Assembly (NCBI GenBank): GCA_963762605.1
Contig: CAVXLJ010000011.1
Coordinates: 124,001 to 188,000 of the forward strand
Direction of reading: 5' to 3'
Source: CAVSRC01 sp963762605
Lineage (GTDB): Bacteria > Pseudomonadota > Alphaproteobacteria > Rhizobiales > Kaistiaceae
DNA length: 64,000 nucleotides
Shown: positions 1 to 7,681 of the stretch, in pieces
Layout: every line of letters begins with the position of its first letter
Numbering within the stretch: the first letter of the stretch is position 1
Notes under the pieces: model-generated
The model's input: the letters and a program-made list of their open reading frames with translations, nothing else
The model's database searches: none
Told to the model about the DNA's origin: nothing
Made by a program: the position numbers and the translations under genes

Positions 1-2
1 GC

Positions 3-2267
3 ATCGTCTACCGCTACGGCCTCGACGGCACCCTGCAGGGGACCTACGACCATGGCGTCGAAGGCCGGCCCGGGGCCGGCCTGCCGGCGATCCCGCTGCC
101 CGTGACGGCTGCCGTCGACATCACCAGCCCGTCATTCGACACGACCAACCCGTCGACCTGGGGCTTTGCACCGCCCGCGCGGCGCGTCTTCGCGCTCGCC
201 GTGCACGATCACCGGCTGTTCTATTCGGTAGCGCAGGGGCCGCAGGTCTGGTCCGTCCAGATCAATCCGGACGGAACCGTGACCGGCGACACGCGCATGG
301 AAGTCGAGGTGCCGTCGCTGCAGGATGGCGTCGAGATCACGTCGATCACTTTCGACGGCCAGGGCCGGATGTATCTGGCCGAGCGCGGCGCGACCACCGG
401 CGACTACTCGATGTATGCGCTGGCCAATGGCGGCCAGAGCCGCGTGTTGCGCTATCTCCCTGAAGGGCCCGGCCACTGGCAGCCCACGTCCCAGCAATAT
501 TCCGTCGGCATGGCGCCGAACTACGACAACGCCAATGGCGGTGTTGCGCTCAGCTACGGCTATACTCAGCAGGGCGACAGTTCCGTCATCGACTATAACG
601 CCTGCGACGCCACCGTCTGGTCGACCGGCGGACGCCTGCTGGATCCCGGCGATCCCAGCGCGGCGCCGGGGTCATTCCCCTATGTCGACGGCCTGCAGGG
701 CAATGCGGAGAGCCTCGTCCAGCCGCAGAACACGCCGCCGACGGCGAGTTGGTTCGTCGACTACGACGACAAGGCCGGATATCCCGAATTCCGCGGCTAT
801 ATGGGCGCCATCGCGACGTTGCCCTGCGCCGGCCAATCCGCGCCGCCGCCGACCGTGACCTGCCCGCCGGGCACCTATTTCGACGGCAGCCAGTGCGTCA
901 TCATCCCGACCTGCCCGCCCGGCACAACCTATCATGACGGTCAGTGCATCTATCCGACCTGTCCTCCTGGCTTTTACCTGGAGAACGGGCGGTGCGTGCC
1001 GCCGCCGATGAGCTGCCCGCCTGGGACCTTCTTCTACAAGGGCCAGTGCTTCCCGGTCAGTTGCCCACCAGGCATGATCCAGCACCCCAACGGACAGTGC
1101 TCGTGCCCGCAAGGCGACGTCTATTTCCACGGCAAGTGCGTGCCTCCGCAGTCGTGCCCTCCACCCCTGGTCAAGCTGCCCAACGGCATCTGCTGGTGTC
1201 CACTTGGCATGATCTTCGGCAATGGCGTCTGCCAGCCGCCGACGATATGCGGACCCGGCACCGTGCTCAAGAACGGCCAGTGCGTGCCGCAGGGCTGCCC
1301 GCCGAACCAGGACAAGTGGTACGGCAAGTGCGTGTCGAAGTGCCCGCCGCTTATGGTCCACAAGGGACCGAACGGCGTCTGCACGCCGATCGTGATGTGC
1401 GTGAAGCCCAATGAGGTGTGGAACGGCAAATGCGTGCCGCCGTGCCCGGCCGGTCAGGTGCATGCCGGGCCGAACGGCATCTGCGTGCCGAAGATCAAGT
1501 TCCCGCCGGTCACGCTCTGCCTGCCGAACCAGGATCTGTGGAACGGCAAGTGCGTGGCCAAGTGCCCGCCGCTTATGGTCCACAAGGGACCGAACGGCGT
1601 CTGCACGCCGATCGTGATGTGTGTGAAGCCCAACGAGGTATGGAACGGCAAATGCGTGCCGCCGTGCCCGGCCGGTCAGGTGCATACCGGGCCGAACGGC
1701 ATCTGCATGCCGAAGATCATCGTCAAGCCGCCGGTCGTCACGCTCTGCCTGCCGAACCAGGACAAGTGGAACGGCAAGTGCGTGCCGAAGTGCCCGGCCG
1801 GTCAGGTCCACACGGGGCCGAACGGCATCTGCATGCCGAAGATCATCGTCAAGCCGCCGGTCGTCACGCTCTGCCTGCCGAACCAGGACAAGTGGAATGG
1901 CAAGTGCGTGCCGAAGTGCCCGCCCGGCCAGGTTCACACCGGGCCGAACGGCGTCTGTCAGGTGAAGATCATCGTCAAGCCGCCAATTACCACGCTCTGC
2001 CTGCCGCCCAAGGAACTCTGGCAAGGCAAATGCGTGCCCAAGTGCCCGGCCGGCGAGGTGCATTCGCAGCCGAACGGTGCTTGCGTGAAGCTGCAGCTGA
2101 AGCTTCCGCTGAAGAAGTTCCCGAAGCTGATCGTTTGCAAGGCCAACCAGGACCTGTTCGAAGGCAAGTGCGTGCCCAAGTGCCTGCCTGGCATGGTCCA
2201 CTACCCGCCCACAGGCCAGTGCGGCGTGAAGCTCCAGGTGCCGCTGAACCCGCAACCCAAACCGTAA
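3..2267 (+). CDS. Secreted cysteine-rich repeat protein (5' end outside window)
   Basis: The frame is open to the left edge, so the true start lies outside the window; 754 residues are visible. Residues ~1-270 contain short Gly/Asp-rich strands typical of beta-propeller-like folds and are not assigned to a named family. From ~residue 285 to the end there are about 25 short modules, each with two cysteines, of the form CPPG-x(5-9)-G-x-C or CLPNQ-x(4)-GKC. Later modules alternate a GKCVPK type and a PNGxC type and are nearly identical in DNA. Evenly paired cysteines suggest disulphides in an extracellular or periplasmic location; this is inference, as the signal region is not visible. Two hairpins follow the stop codon. 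No enzymatic function can be assigned. Confidence 0.8.
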   Translation: MVYRYGLDGTLQGTYDHGVEGRPGAGLPAIPLPVTAAVDITSPSFDTTNPSTWGFAPPARRVFALAVHDHRLFYSVAQGPQVWSVQINPDGTVTGDTRMEVEVPSLQDGVEITSITFDGQGRMYLAERGATTGDYSMYALANGGQSRVLRYLPEGPGHWQPTSQQYSVGMAPNYDNANGGVALSYGYTQQGDSSVIDYNACDATVWSTGGRLLDPGDPSAAPGSFPYVDGLQGNAESLVQPQNTPPTASWFVDYDDKAGYPEFRGYMGAIATLPCAGQSAPPPTVTCPPGTYFDGSQCVIIPTCPPGTTYHDGQCIYPTCPPGFYLENGRCVPPPMSCPPGTFFYKGQCFPVSCPPGMIQHPNGQCSCPQGDVYFHGKCVPPQSCPPPLVKLPNGICWCPLGMIFGNGVCQPPTICGPGTVLKNGQCVPQGCPPNQDKWYGKCVSKCPPLMVHKGPNGVCTPIVMCVKPNEVWNGKCVPPCPAGQVHAGPNGICVPKIKFPPVTLCLPNQDLWNGKCVAKCPPLMVHKGPNGVCTPIVMCVKPNEVWNGKCVPPCPAGQVHTGPNGICMPKIIVKPPVVTLCLPNQDKWNGKCVPKCPAGQVHTGPNGICMPKIIVKPPVVTLCLPNQDKWNGKCVPKCPPGQVHTGPNGVCQVKIIVKPPITTLCLPPKELWQGKCVPKCPAGEVHSQPNGACVKLQLKLPLKKFPKLIVCKANQDLFEGKCVPKCLPGMVHYPPTGQCGVKLQVPLNPQPKP
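1341..2240 (+). repeat. In-gene tandem DNA repeats coding for Cys modules
   Basis: A 222-bp unit starting at 1341 recurs almost unchanged at 1563. A 126-bp unit (42 codons) recurs in phase with starts at 1713, 1839 and 1965, each opening with AAGATCATCGTCAAGCCGCC. Both periods are multiples of three, so copy-number change keeps the frame. The last modules (after ~1990) are more diverged. High nucleotide identity indicates recent expansion by unequal recombination or slippage. Confidence 0.85.
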
Positions 2268-2278
2268 ATACCCCTGAG

Positions 2279-2302
2279 CCGGCCGCCGTAACTGGCGGCC
2301 GG
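2279..2302 (+). terminator. GC-rich hairpin after the Cys-repeat gene
   Basis: Perfect 9-bp stem CCGGCCGCC / GGCGGCCGG with a 6-base loop, starting 12 bases after the stop codon, followed by a short pyrimidine run (TTCTCCC). It lacks a real U-tract, so intrinsic termination is uncertain. Confidence 0.5.
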
Positions 2303-2324
2303 TTCTCCCGAAGGATAAGTTGCC

Positions 2325-2355
2325 AAGCCCGGTCGCCGCTGCGGCCGGGCTTTCC
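2325..2355 (+). terminator. Second hairpin before the SMP-30 gene
   Basis: An 8-bp stem AAGCCCGG / CCGGGCTT with a 12-base loop, followed by TTCC. It lies between the first hairpin and the GTG start of the next gene. Together the two hairpins suggest the genes are not one tight transcription unit. Confidence 0.45.
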
Positions 2356-2380
2356 ATCATGCGAACAAGGACGACCAACG

Positions 2381-3277
2381 GTGCTCGATCTCAAGCCGCT
2401 CGACGAATCCATTCGCTGCGATCTCGGCGAGTGCCCGGTTTACGACGATCGCCAGAATGCGATTCTTTTCGAGGATACCGTCAACCGGACGATCCACAGC
2501 GTCGATCTGGCGAGCGGAGCGGCGAAACACTGGACCTTCGCCAGCGAGGTCTGTTCCTTCGGGCTGACCGACAGCGGCAGGCTGGTGGTGGCGCTGCGCC
2601 ACGAGGTCGGCCTGTTCGACCGTGCGAGCGGCACGTTCGACCGCCTGTGCACCATCGAGGACGGCGACCCCGACACCCGCCTGAATGACGGCAAGGTCGG
2701 TCCCGACGGCGCCTTCTGGGTGGGCTCGATGGACGACCGCGGCAAGCCGGCCAGCGAACGCAAGCCACTGGGCTCGCTCTACCGGGTCGATGGCAGCGGG
2801 CACGCCGAGAAGAAGGTCGATGGGCTGATCACCAGCAACGGACTCGCCTGGAGTGCCGACGGCCGGAGCATGTTCCACACCGACTCGAGCGGCCCCTGGA
2901 TCGACCGCTGGGATTTCGACCCGGCAACCGGCGAGATCGGCGGGCGCACGCGTATCGTGGCGAATATCGCCGATGCGGATGGCCGGCCGGACGGTGGAGC
3001 AACCGACGCGGAAGGATGCTACTGGAGTGCTGGCGTCTCGGCATCGTGCCTGAACCGCTACGACGCCAGCGGCCGACTGATCGCGCACTATCCGGTGCCG
3101 CTGGCGGCGCCGACCATGCCATGCTTCGGCGGACCGGACATGAAGACGCTGTTCGTCACCAGCCTCAGGACCGGGCGCAAGCCAGAGATGCTGGAGAAAT
3201 ACCCGTTGACCGGCGTGACTCTCACTGGCCGCAGCTCCGTCGCCGGTGTCCCGGTGACCCGCTTCCGCGAAGGCTGA
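2381..3277 (+). CDS. SMP-30/gluconolactonase family protein
   Basis: 298 residues. The family is a six-bladed propeller lactonase/hydrolase binding one divalent metal. Landmarks visible: GECPVYD near the N-terminus (metal-ligand Glu of the family), RLNDGKVGPDGAFWVGSMD at ~105-123 (the Asn/Asp core motif), SNGLAWSADG at ~150 and GRPDGGATDAEGCYW at ~205, which carries the second Asp. These match sugar-lactone hydrolases such as gluconolactonase or L-arabinolactonase; the substrate cannot be told. The GTG start at 2381 is chosen because it opens the conserved N-terminal strand and has AAGGA about 10 bases upstream; the frame runs further upstream without homology. Convergent with the TolA-like gene, leaving only 6 bases between stops. 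Confidence 0.88.
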   Translation: MLDLKPLDESIRCDLGECPVYDDRQNAILFEDTVNRTIHSVDLASGAAKHWTFASEVCSFGLTDSGRLVVALRHEVGLFDRASGTFDRLCTIEDGDPDTRLNDGKVGPDGAFWVGSMDDRGKPASERKPLGSLYRVDGSGHAEKKVDGLITSNGLAWSADGRSMFHTDSSGPWIDRWDFDPATGEIGGRTRIVANIADADGRPDGGATDAEGCYWSAGVSASCLNRYDASGRLIAHYPVPLAAPTMPCFGGPDMKTLFVTSLRTGRKPEMLEKYPLTGVTLTGRSSVAGVPVTRFREG

Positions 3278-3283
3278 GCGGCC

Positions 3284-4112
3284 TTACGGCGCCAAAACGA
3301 GTTGGATCTCCTTCCACTGCTCGTACTGTGCCGCCGGCAGGCGGTATGGCCCGCACTTCGCCACCGCCTCGATCGCTGCCTTCGCCGCCGCCGCCCCGGC
3401 GGGCGTGGCGGGAAACTCGACCACGGCCGGATCGCCATCGAGCGCGCCGTCCGGCGCCAGCTGGAAGCGCAGGGTGACGGTCACCTGGGCTGGATCGCTC
3501 CAGCCGGACGGGAGGTTCCAGCAGCGCTTCGCCTGGGCACGCAATCGCGCCAACAGTTCCGGCGGCACGGTCGTCTTGCGGCCAGAATCCGCCAGGCCGA
3601 GAGACGACAAGACCTGCGACCACGGGATGCTCTTCTTTTCGCCAGCGGTTTCGGCCTTGCCGGGCGCCGACGCCTTCCCATCGTTCGGCGCCCCCTTGGC
3701 GGGTTCCGTGGCCGCAGCCTTCGGTGGTGGCGTTGGCGACTGCATTTGTTGTTGGGGCGGTGACAGCGGCTTGGGTTGCGGCGGCGGCGCCGCCTTTCTT
3801 TTCCGGCAGCCGCTTGGGCAACACGTGCGGCGCCTGTGGAGCCTGGTCAGCAGGGATCAGCTTGACGGGAATCGCCTGTGGCGGCGCCTGCGCCGTGGTC
3901 AGCGCCCCGAAGATCAGCAGCCCAACGAGCAGGTGACCGGCAGCCGACGCACCGACGCTGATGACATCCGCTTTGCGGGTTGCGGCGATCGCAGCCGGTC
4001 CCGCGACCGCGGCCAGCGGTTCGCCAACCGGGACGGCCGGTGCGGAAGCTTCCGCCCCCGGCGGTGCCTCCACCTTGGCGGCGCCGTCTTCTCCGGTGTT
4101 GCTCTCTGCCAT
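3284..4112 (-). pseudogene. TolA/TonB-like envelope protein, reading frame broken by one extra base
   Basis: Two overlapping frames together make one protein of ~275 residues. Frame A (from ATG 4112) gives an acidic Ala-rich cytoplasmic tail, one membrane segment (~residues 50-70) and the start of a Pro/Lys linker ending LPEKK. Frame B continues the Pro/Gln linker (AAPPPQPKPLSPPQQQ) and a C-terminal domain with CWNLPSGW, a strand TVTLRFQLAPDG and CGPYRLPAAQYEQWK, the pattern of TolA C-terminal domains in alphaproteobacteria. The frames join if one base is removed near 3793-3800, in the AAAGG/AAAA stretch. TolA links the inner membrane to Pal and the outer membrane. There are no other tol genes beside it. 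It may be a real mutation or an assembly error; a GTG or ATG restart in frame B (3745) would lack the membrane anchor. Confidence 0.75.
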
Positions 4113-4249
4113 CGTTGCTCCGCGCGCTGCCGCGACAGCGTAGCCCCGTCATCCTGTCAGCCGACTTGCCATGCTAACGCAGGATCGCAGCCGCAGACGA
4201 GGTCTGCCAGGCACAGCGCGGTCCACTGCGCAATGATGAGGTGATGGGG

Positions 4250-4325
4250 TGGAGGCCACGCCCCGGAGTTGAACCGGGGATTTCCGGAGGTGCAATCCGT
4301 CGCGTCGCCCTTCCGCCACGTGGCC
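4250..4325 (-). tRNA. tRNA-Cys(GCA)-like gene with unusual anticodon loop
   Basis: Read on the reverse strand: 7-bp acceptor GGCCACG/CGTGGCC, encoded TCCA 3' end, D-arm GCG..CGC, anticodon stem CGGA/TCCG around loop TTGCACC (anticodon GCA), and T-arm with loop TTCAACT. Oddities: C at positions 37 and 38 where tRNA-Cys normally has A37, an A-G mismatch at 27-43, and an extra C/G pair making a 6-bp T-stem. It may be the organism's tRNA-Cys with a divergent loop or a decayed copy. Confidence 0.72.
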
Positions 4326-4512
4326 ACGTGTTGCATTCTGCCACTTAGCCCGCTGCAACCCCAGCGATTGCTTGAGGGAGGGTTAATCTGCAGGTGTGGA
4401 TTTATACGCATTCCAACCTGCATCGCCGAGCGCGCGGCCGGGGTCGCGGCCAACGTCAATGTATGATCACGTTTGCGGCCTAGCCTGTCGAGCGGCAAGG
4501 AGGAGGGACGTC

Positions 4513-4872
4513 ATGAAAGAGGTACGCCTGACATTCGCGTCCGAGGGTTTCGAAGCGGTGTCGAAGGTTCTGGTCGAGATGGGATTGAGTTTCCGCGTCG
4601 AGCCGGTCGGCCCGGCTGCCAGACAGGCGGCCGCCGAAGCGGCACCGGCGGCCAAGCCGCGCGCGCCGGCAGGCCCCGCGCGCAAAACATCGAAGGCAAA
4701 GCGCGCCGCGCGCCCGGCAAAAGCGCCCGCGGCGGGCGACACAACGGGCGCCGAGCGCCTGCGAGCGGCCATCGCCCAGAGCGGAACGGCCTACCGTTCG
4801 CCGCTCGAGCCGAGCACCGCCGAGGTGGCTTCCCCCGGCAGCGCGATTCCGGACGAACATCGCGGCGACTAG
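4513..4872 (+). CDS. Small uncharacterised protein with Ala/Lys/Pro-rich middle
   Basis: 119 residues, not recognised. Start ATG 4513 has a strong AAGGAGGAG 8 bases upstream, which rules out the longer upstream frame. Residues 1-35 look folded (beta-alpha pattern, MKEVRLTFASEGFEAVSKVL), followed by a basic low-complexity stretch at ~40-78 rich in Ala, Lys and Pro, then a short helix-forming tail (GAERLRAAIAQSG). The basic linker resembles those in nucleoid or ribosome-associated proteins, but that is only a resemblance. Converges with the thioredoxin-like gene, 40 bases away. Confidence 0.7.
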   Translation: MKEVRLTFASEGFEAVSKVLVEMGLSFRVEPVGPAARQAAAEAAPAAKPRAPAGPARKTSKAKRAARPAKAPAAGDTTGAERLRAAIAQSGTAYRSPLEPSTAEVASPGSAIPDEHRGD

Positions 4873-4912
4873 CGAGGGCGTGGCGACCCTGAAGCCGCCG
4901 CTGCGCACATGC

Positions 4913-5149
4913 CTAGCCGGCCAGCCAGCCTTCCAGCTTGGCGGCGTCCGGCAGGCCGCCGGCGTGGACCAGCCTGCCGTCGATCGAGACGCCGGGCGTC
5001 GACATGACGCCCGCCTGCACGATCGCCTTCGGATCGGTGATCTTCTCGACCTCGACTTCGAGCCCGAGTTTCGCTGCCGCGGCCTTCACCATCTCGGCGG
5101 TCGCTTCGCAGCGCTTGCACCCCGGTCCGTAGACCTTGACGTTCTTCAT
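4913..5149 (-). CDS. Small thioredoxin-like protein of the permease operon
   Basis: 78 residues, a minimal thioredoxin fold. The N-terminal strand MKNVKVYG is followed by PGCKRCEAT, a CxxC redox pair at ~11-14, and cis-Pro region MSTPGVSIDG at ~49-58. Small proteins of this type (redox-active disulphide protein 2 group) are repeatedly encoded next to YraQ/ArsP permeases. Here it is the last gene of arsR-permease-trx, 14 bases after the permease stop. A likely role is handling thiol-bound metal or metalloid for the permease, or reducing its exposed cysteines; this is inferred from context. Confidence 0.88.
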   Translation of the reverse strand: MKNVKVYGPGCKRCEATAEMVKAAAAKLGLEVEVEKITDPKAIVQAGVMSTPGVSIDGRLVHAGGLPDAAKLEGWLAG

Positions 5150-5163
5150 GGCGGTTCTCTTTT

Positions 5164-6225
5164 CTAAAAGATCGCGTTGAACAGAAACCCGACGGCGAGG
5201 ATGCCGGCGCCCACAACGCCGATGAACACGGCGATGAGGCGCAGCTTCAGCACCTGACGGAGGATGATCATTTCGGGCAGCGAGAGGGCGATGACGCTCA
5301 TCATAAACGCGAGCACCGTCCCCAGCGCCGCGCCCTTACCGAGGAGCGCCTCGACGATGGGGATGATTCCCGCGGCGTTGGCGTACATCGGAATGCCGAT
5401 CACCACCGCGGCCGGAACCGACCACCAGGCATCGGCGCCCATGATGCGCACCATCAGCTCTTCCGGCACATAGCCGTGGATCAGCGCGCCCATGGCGATA
5501 CCCAGCACCACCCAGAGCCAGACTTTGCCGACGATCTCGCGCACGGCAGTCCAGCCGAGATGGAAGCGGTCGGCCATGGTCAACCCCTCCGCCTCGACCA
5601 CGCCGGCGTCGCCGGCCTGGATGTCACGCACCCAGTCCTGCAGCCAGCCTTCCACGTGGAGCGCGCCGATGACGTAGCCCGCCACGATCGCCAGACCGAG
5701 CCCGAAAGCCAGATAGGTCGCCGCCACCTGCCAGCCGACGAGGCCGAAAAGCAGCACCAGCGCCACCTCGTTGACCATCGGAGCGGCGATCAGGAAGGAG
5801 AAGGTAACGCCAAGCGGAACGCCGGCCGAGACGAACCCGATGAACAGCGGCACCGCCGAGCATGAGCAGAACGGCGTCAATACGCCAAGGCCGGCGGCCA
5901 TGACGTGGCCGACGCCAGCGCCCCGGCCGGAGAGCAACGCCCGTGTCTTCTCCGGACTGAAGAAACTGCGCACCACGCCCATGGCAAAGACGATCGCCGC
6001 GAGCAACATCAGCACCTTGGGCACGTCATAGAAGAAGAAGACCAGCGCATCGCCGGTGTGGCTCTGGCGCTGAACCGGCAGAAGCGCAGTGAGCCTTTCG
6101 GAGAGCGGACTGAGGCTCTGATAGATCAGCCACCAGAGAACGGCGGCCGCAGCCAGTACTGCAATCCAGGGCCAAATGGCTGGCGGGCCGTGCCGCGGCA
6201 GCTCGCCGCTTTGAACCGTCGTCAT
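5164..6225 (-). CDS. YraQ/ArsP-family permease
   Basis: 353 residues with about eight to ten membrane segments. After the second segment it carries TPFCSCSAVPLF (~116-127), the paired-cysteine signature of the YraQ/ArsP permease family, and a second-half motif GIPMYANAAGIIPI (~275). ArsP members export trivalent organoarsenicals such as methylarsenite; other members are uncharacterised. The ATG overlaps the arsR stop (ATGA), so translation is coupled to the ArsR-type regulator. Together with the following CxxC protein this forms a metalloid-responsive export unit. The exact substrate is an inference from arsR linkage. Confidence 0.88.
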   Translation of the reverse strand: MTTVQSGELPRHGPPAIWPWIAVLAAAAVLWWLIYQSLSPLSERLTALLPVQRQSHTGDALVFFFYDVPKVLMLLAAIVFAMGVVRSFFSPEKTRALLSGRGAGVGHVMAAGLGVLTPFCSCSAVPLFIGFVSAGVPLGVTFSFLIAAPMVNEVALVLLFGLVGWQVAATYLAFGLGLAIVAGYVIGALHVEGWLQDWVRDIQAGDAGVVEAEGLTMADRFHLGWTAVREIVGKVWLWVVLGIAMGALIHGYVPEELMVRIMGADAWWSVPAAVVIGIPMYANAAGIIPIVEALLGKGAALGTVLAFMMSVIALSLPEMIILRQVLKLRLIAVFIGVVGAGILAVGFLFNAIF

Positions 6226-6512
6226 GCGGCGCTCCGCTCACGTGTCGCGTCGGCGCGGAGTGCCGCGTCAAGCAGGGCGGCGATGGCGGGCGTGAGATGC
6301 GGATTGCGCCGGTAGCGCACCCATTGCGCGTCGCGCCGGTCGATGACCAGCCCGGCCTGCTTCAGGACCTGCATGTGGCGCGACATGCGGCTTTGCGTGG
6401 CGCCCAGCGCCGGCATCAGCTCGCAGACGCAATGTTCGGAGCCGTCGCTCAGGAGCCGCATGGTCTCCAGGCGAGTCGGCTCGGCAAGGGCTGCGAGAAC
6501 GGAAATGACCAT
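6222..6512 (-). CDS. arsR: ArsR-family metalloid-sensing repressor
   Basis: 96 residues from ATG 6512. Winged-helix repressor: EPTRLETMRLLSDG, then EHCVCELM with the CxC pair that binds As(III)/Sb(III) in classical ArsR, recognition helix TQSRMSRHMQVLKQAGLV, and wing DRRDAQWVRYR. An upstream ATG at 6533 would add seven residues, but it lies inside an 18-bp palindrome that is probably the operator, while AAAGGA precedes ATG 6512 at proper spacing; hence the shorter start. It is first in the operon with the permease and CxxC protein and divergent from the MarR-GNAT gene. Expected to be autoregulatory, derepressed by arsenite or organoarsenicals. Confidence 0.9.
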   Translation of the reverse strand: MVISVLAALAEPTRLETMRLLSDGSEHCVCELMPALGATQSRMSRHMQVLKQAGLVIDRRDAQWVRYRRNPHLTPAIAALLDAALRADATRERSAA

Positions 6513-6524
6513 GGCTTTTCCTTT

Positions 6525-6542
6525 CATGCGCATATGCGCATG
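6525..6542. promoter_or_regulatory. Perfect 18-bp palindrome, probable ArsR operator
   Basis: CATGCGCATATGCGCATG reads identically on both strands and ends 12 bases before the preferred arsR start codon. ArsR/SmtB dimers bind such inverted repeats over their own promoters. Its position would block transcription or early elongation of arsR-permease-trx. Confidence 0.7.
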
Positions 6543-6637
6543 GACGGGAGGAGGGGACCTTGATCTGGATCAGTTCGGAAGCGATTCTTCGGTCGGGCGG
6601 TGCCAAGCGCGGACCGCGGCCCCGGCGCGCAATCCAA

Positions 6638-6666
6638 TTGACAGCGCATAATAGCTGACTTAAGTC
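6638..6666 (+). promoter_or_regulatory. Promoter of the MarR-GNAT gene, probably giving a leaderless mRNA
   Basis: A -35 hexamer TTGACA (6638-6643) and a -10 TAAGTC (6661-6666) are separated by 17 bases. A transcript would begin at about 6673-6674, which is the ATG itself, and no Shine-Dalgarno is visible. Confidence 0.5.
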
Positions 6667-6668
6667 AG
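6655..6668. promoter_or_regulatory. Perfect 14-bp palindrome over the -10 of the MarR-GNAT gene
   Basis: CTGACTTAAGTCAG is self-complementary and ends 5 bases before the ATG at 6674. Overlap with the -10 element fits a MarR-type operator used for autorepression. Confidence 0.6.
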
Positions 6669-6673
6669 ATATC

Positions 6674-7549
6674 ATGCAGCCCGACCCCATTTCCCGCATT
6701 CGCCGCTTCAACCGTGCGGTCACCAGCCAGGTTGGCGCCCTCGACACGTCGTTTCTCGGACGCGGCCGCCCGCTGGGGTCGGCGCGAGTGCTCAATGCGA
6801 TCGGGCAAGGCCACGCAGATGTCGCAGCAATCCGGGACTATCTTGGCCTCGATTCCGGCCTGATGAGCCGCCTGCTGCGCGGTCTGGAGGACGAGGGTCT
6901 GATCGAAACCGTGCCGCACCCCGAGGATGCACGCCGCCGCATCGCCCGGCTGACTGGGGCGGGCAGGTCCGAGTTTCAGGCTTACGAGGCTCTCTCCAAC
7001 GCTCAGGCCGAGGCCGTGCTTGCCCGTTATCCCCGCCCGGAAGAGCTTCTGGCGGCGATGGATCTCGTCGCCTCCGCGCTCGGGCGCGACCGTATCGTGT
7101 TGGAGGAGACGGACCCGCGGCACGACGACGCCAAATACTGCCTGGCGGAATATTACGGCGAACTCGCGCGCCGCTTCGCCGGCGGCTTCGACGTGTCGCT
7201 CTCCCGCGATCCAGACGCGGCGGACATGATCCGCCCGCGCGGCGCCTTCCTTGTCGCCATGTCGGACCGCATCCCGATCGGCTGCGTCGGGCTGAAGGGC
7301 AGCGGCAGCGAGATTGCGGAAGTCAAACGGCTTTGGGTCGCACCCGCCGCACGCGGCCTCGGGCTGGCGCGACGTCTCATGACGGCCATCGAGGACATCG
7401 CGCGCGCACTGTCGGTGAAGGTCTTGCGCCTCGATACCAACAGCGCGCTGCCCGAAGCACAGCGGCTTTACCGCAGCGCCGGCTGGGACGAGATCGACCG
7501 CTTCAACGACGATCCCTATCCGGACCTCTTCTTCGAAAAGCACCTCTGA
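6674..7549 (+). CDS. MarR-type regulator fused to a GNAT acetyltransferase
   Basis: 291 residues, two domains. Residues ~1-140 are a MarR winged helix: IRDYLGLDSGLMSRLLRGLEDEGLI recognition helix and PHPEDARRRIARLT wing. Residues ~150-291 are a GNAT domain, with acetyl-CoA pyrophosphate loop APAARGLGLARRLM (A motif) and AQRLYRSAGW near the C-terminus. Such fusions are common in alphaproteobacteria; substrates are unknown. Transcribed away from arsR with a 160-bp gap holding both operators. There is no Shine-Dalgarno before ATG 6674; a leaderless start is likely. It might help resistance by acetylating a toxic amine, which is speculation from position. Confidence 0.88.
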   Translation: MQPDPISRIRRFNRAVTSQVGALDTSFLGRGRPLGSARVLNAIGQGHADVAAIRDYLGLDSGLMSRLLRGLEDEGLIETVPHPEDARRRIARLTGAGRSEFQAYEALSNAQAEAVLARYPRPEELLAAMDLVASALGRDRIVLEETDPRHDDAKYCLAEYYGELARRFAGGFDVSLSRDPDAADMIRPRGAFLVAMSDRIPIGCVGLKGSGSEIAEVKRLWVAPAARGLGLARRLMTAIEDIARALSVKVLRLDTNSALPEAQRLYRSAGWDEIDRFNDDPYPDLFFEKHL

Positions 7550-7681
7550 TCGGTTGCCGCCCGCTACGGCGGCCTCGCGGCGGTCTTGACGCGCGCCGGC
7601 CGATCTAGAGGAGGCGTTGAAACTGGTAGACTTTCAGTACAAGCGGCAATAGGGCGGCATTTCGGACACAAGGAGGTGACG

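Noticed and set aside
1341..2240. Regular spacing reminiscent of a CRISPR array
   Set aside because: Units are in-frame coding repeats of 126 and 222 bp without unique spacers, and no cas genes are present.
672..2378. Reverse frame of 568 codons with regular repeats
   Set aside because: The repeats mirror the Cys-module repeats of the forward gene; no start signal or domain.
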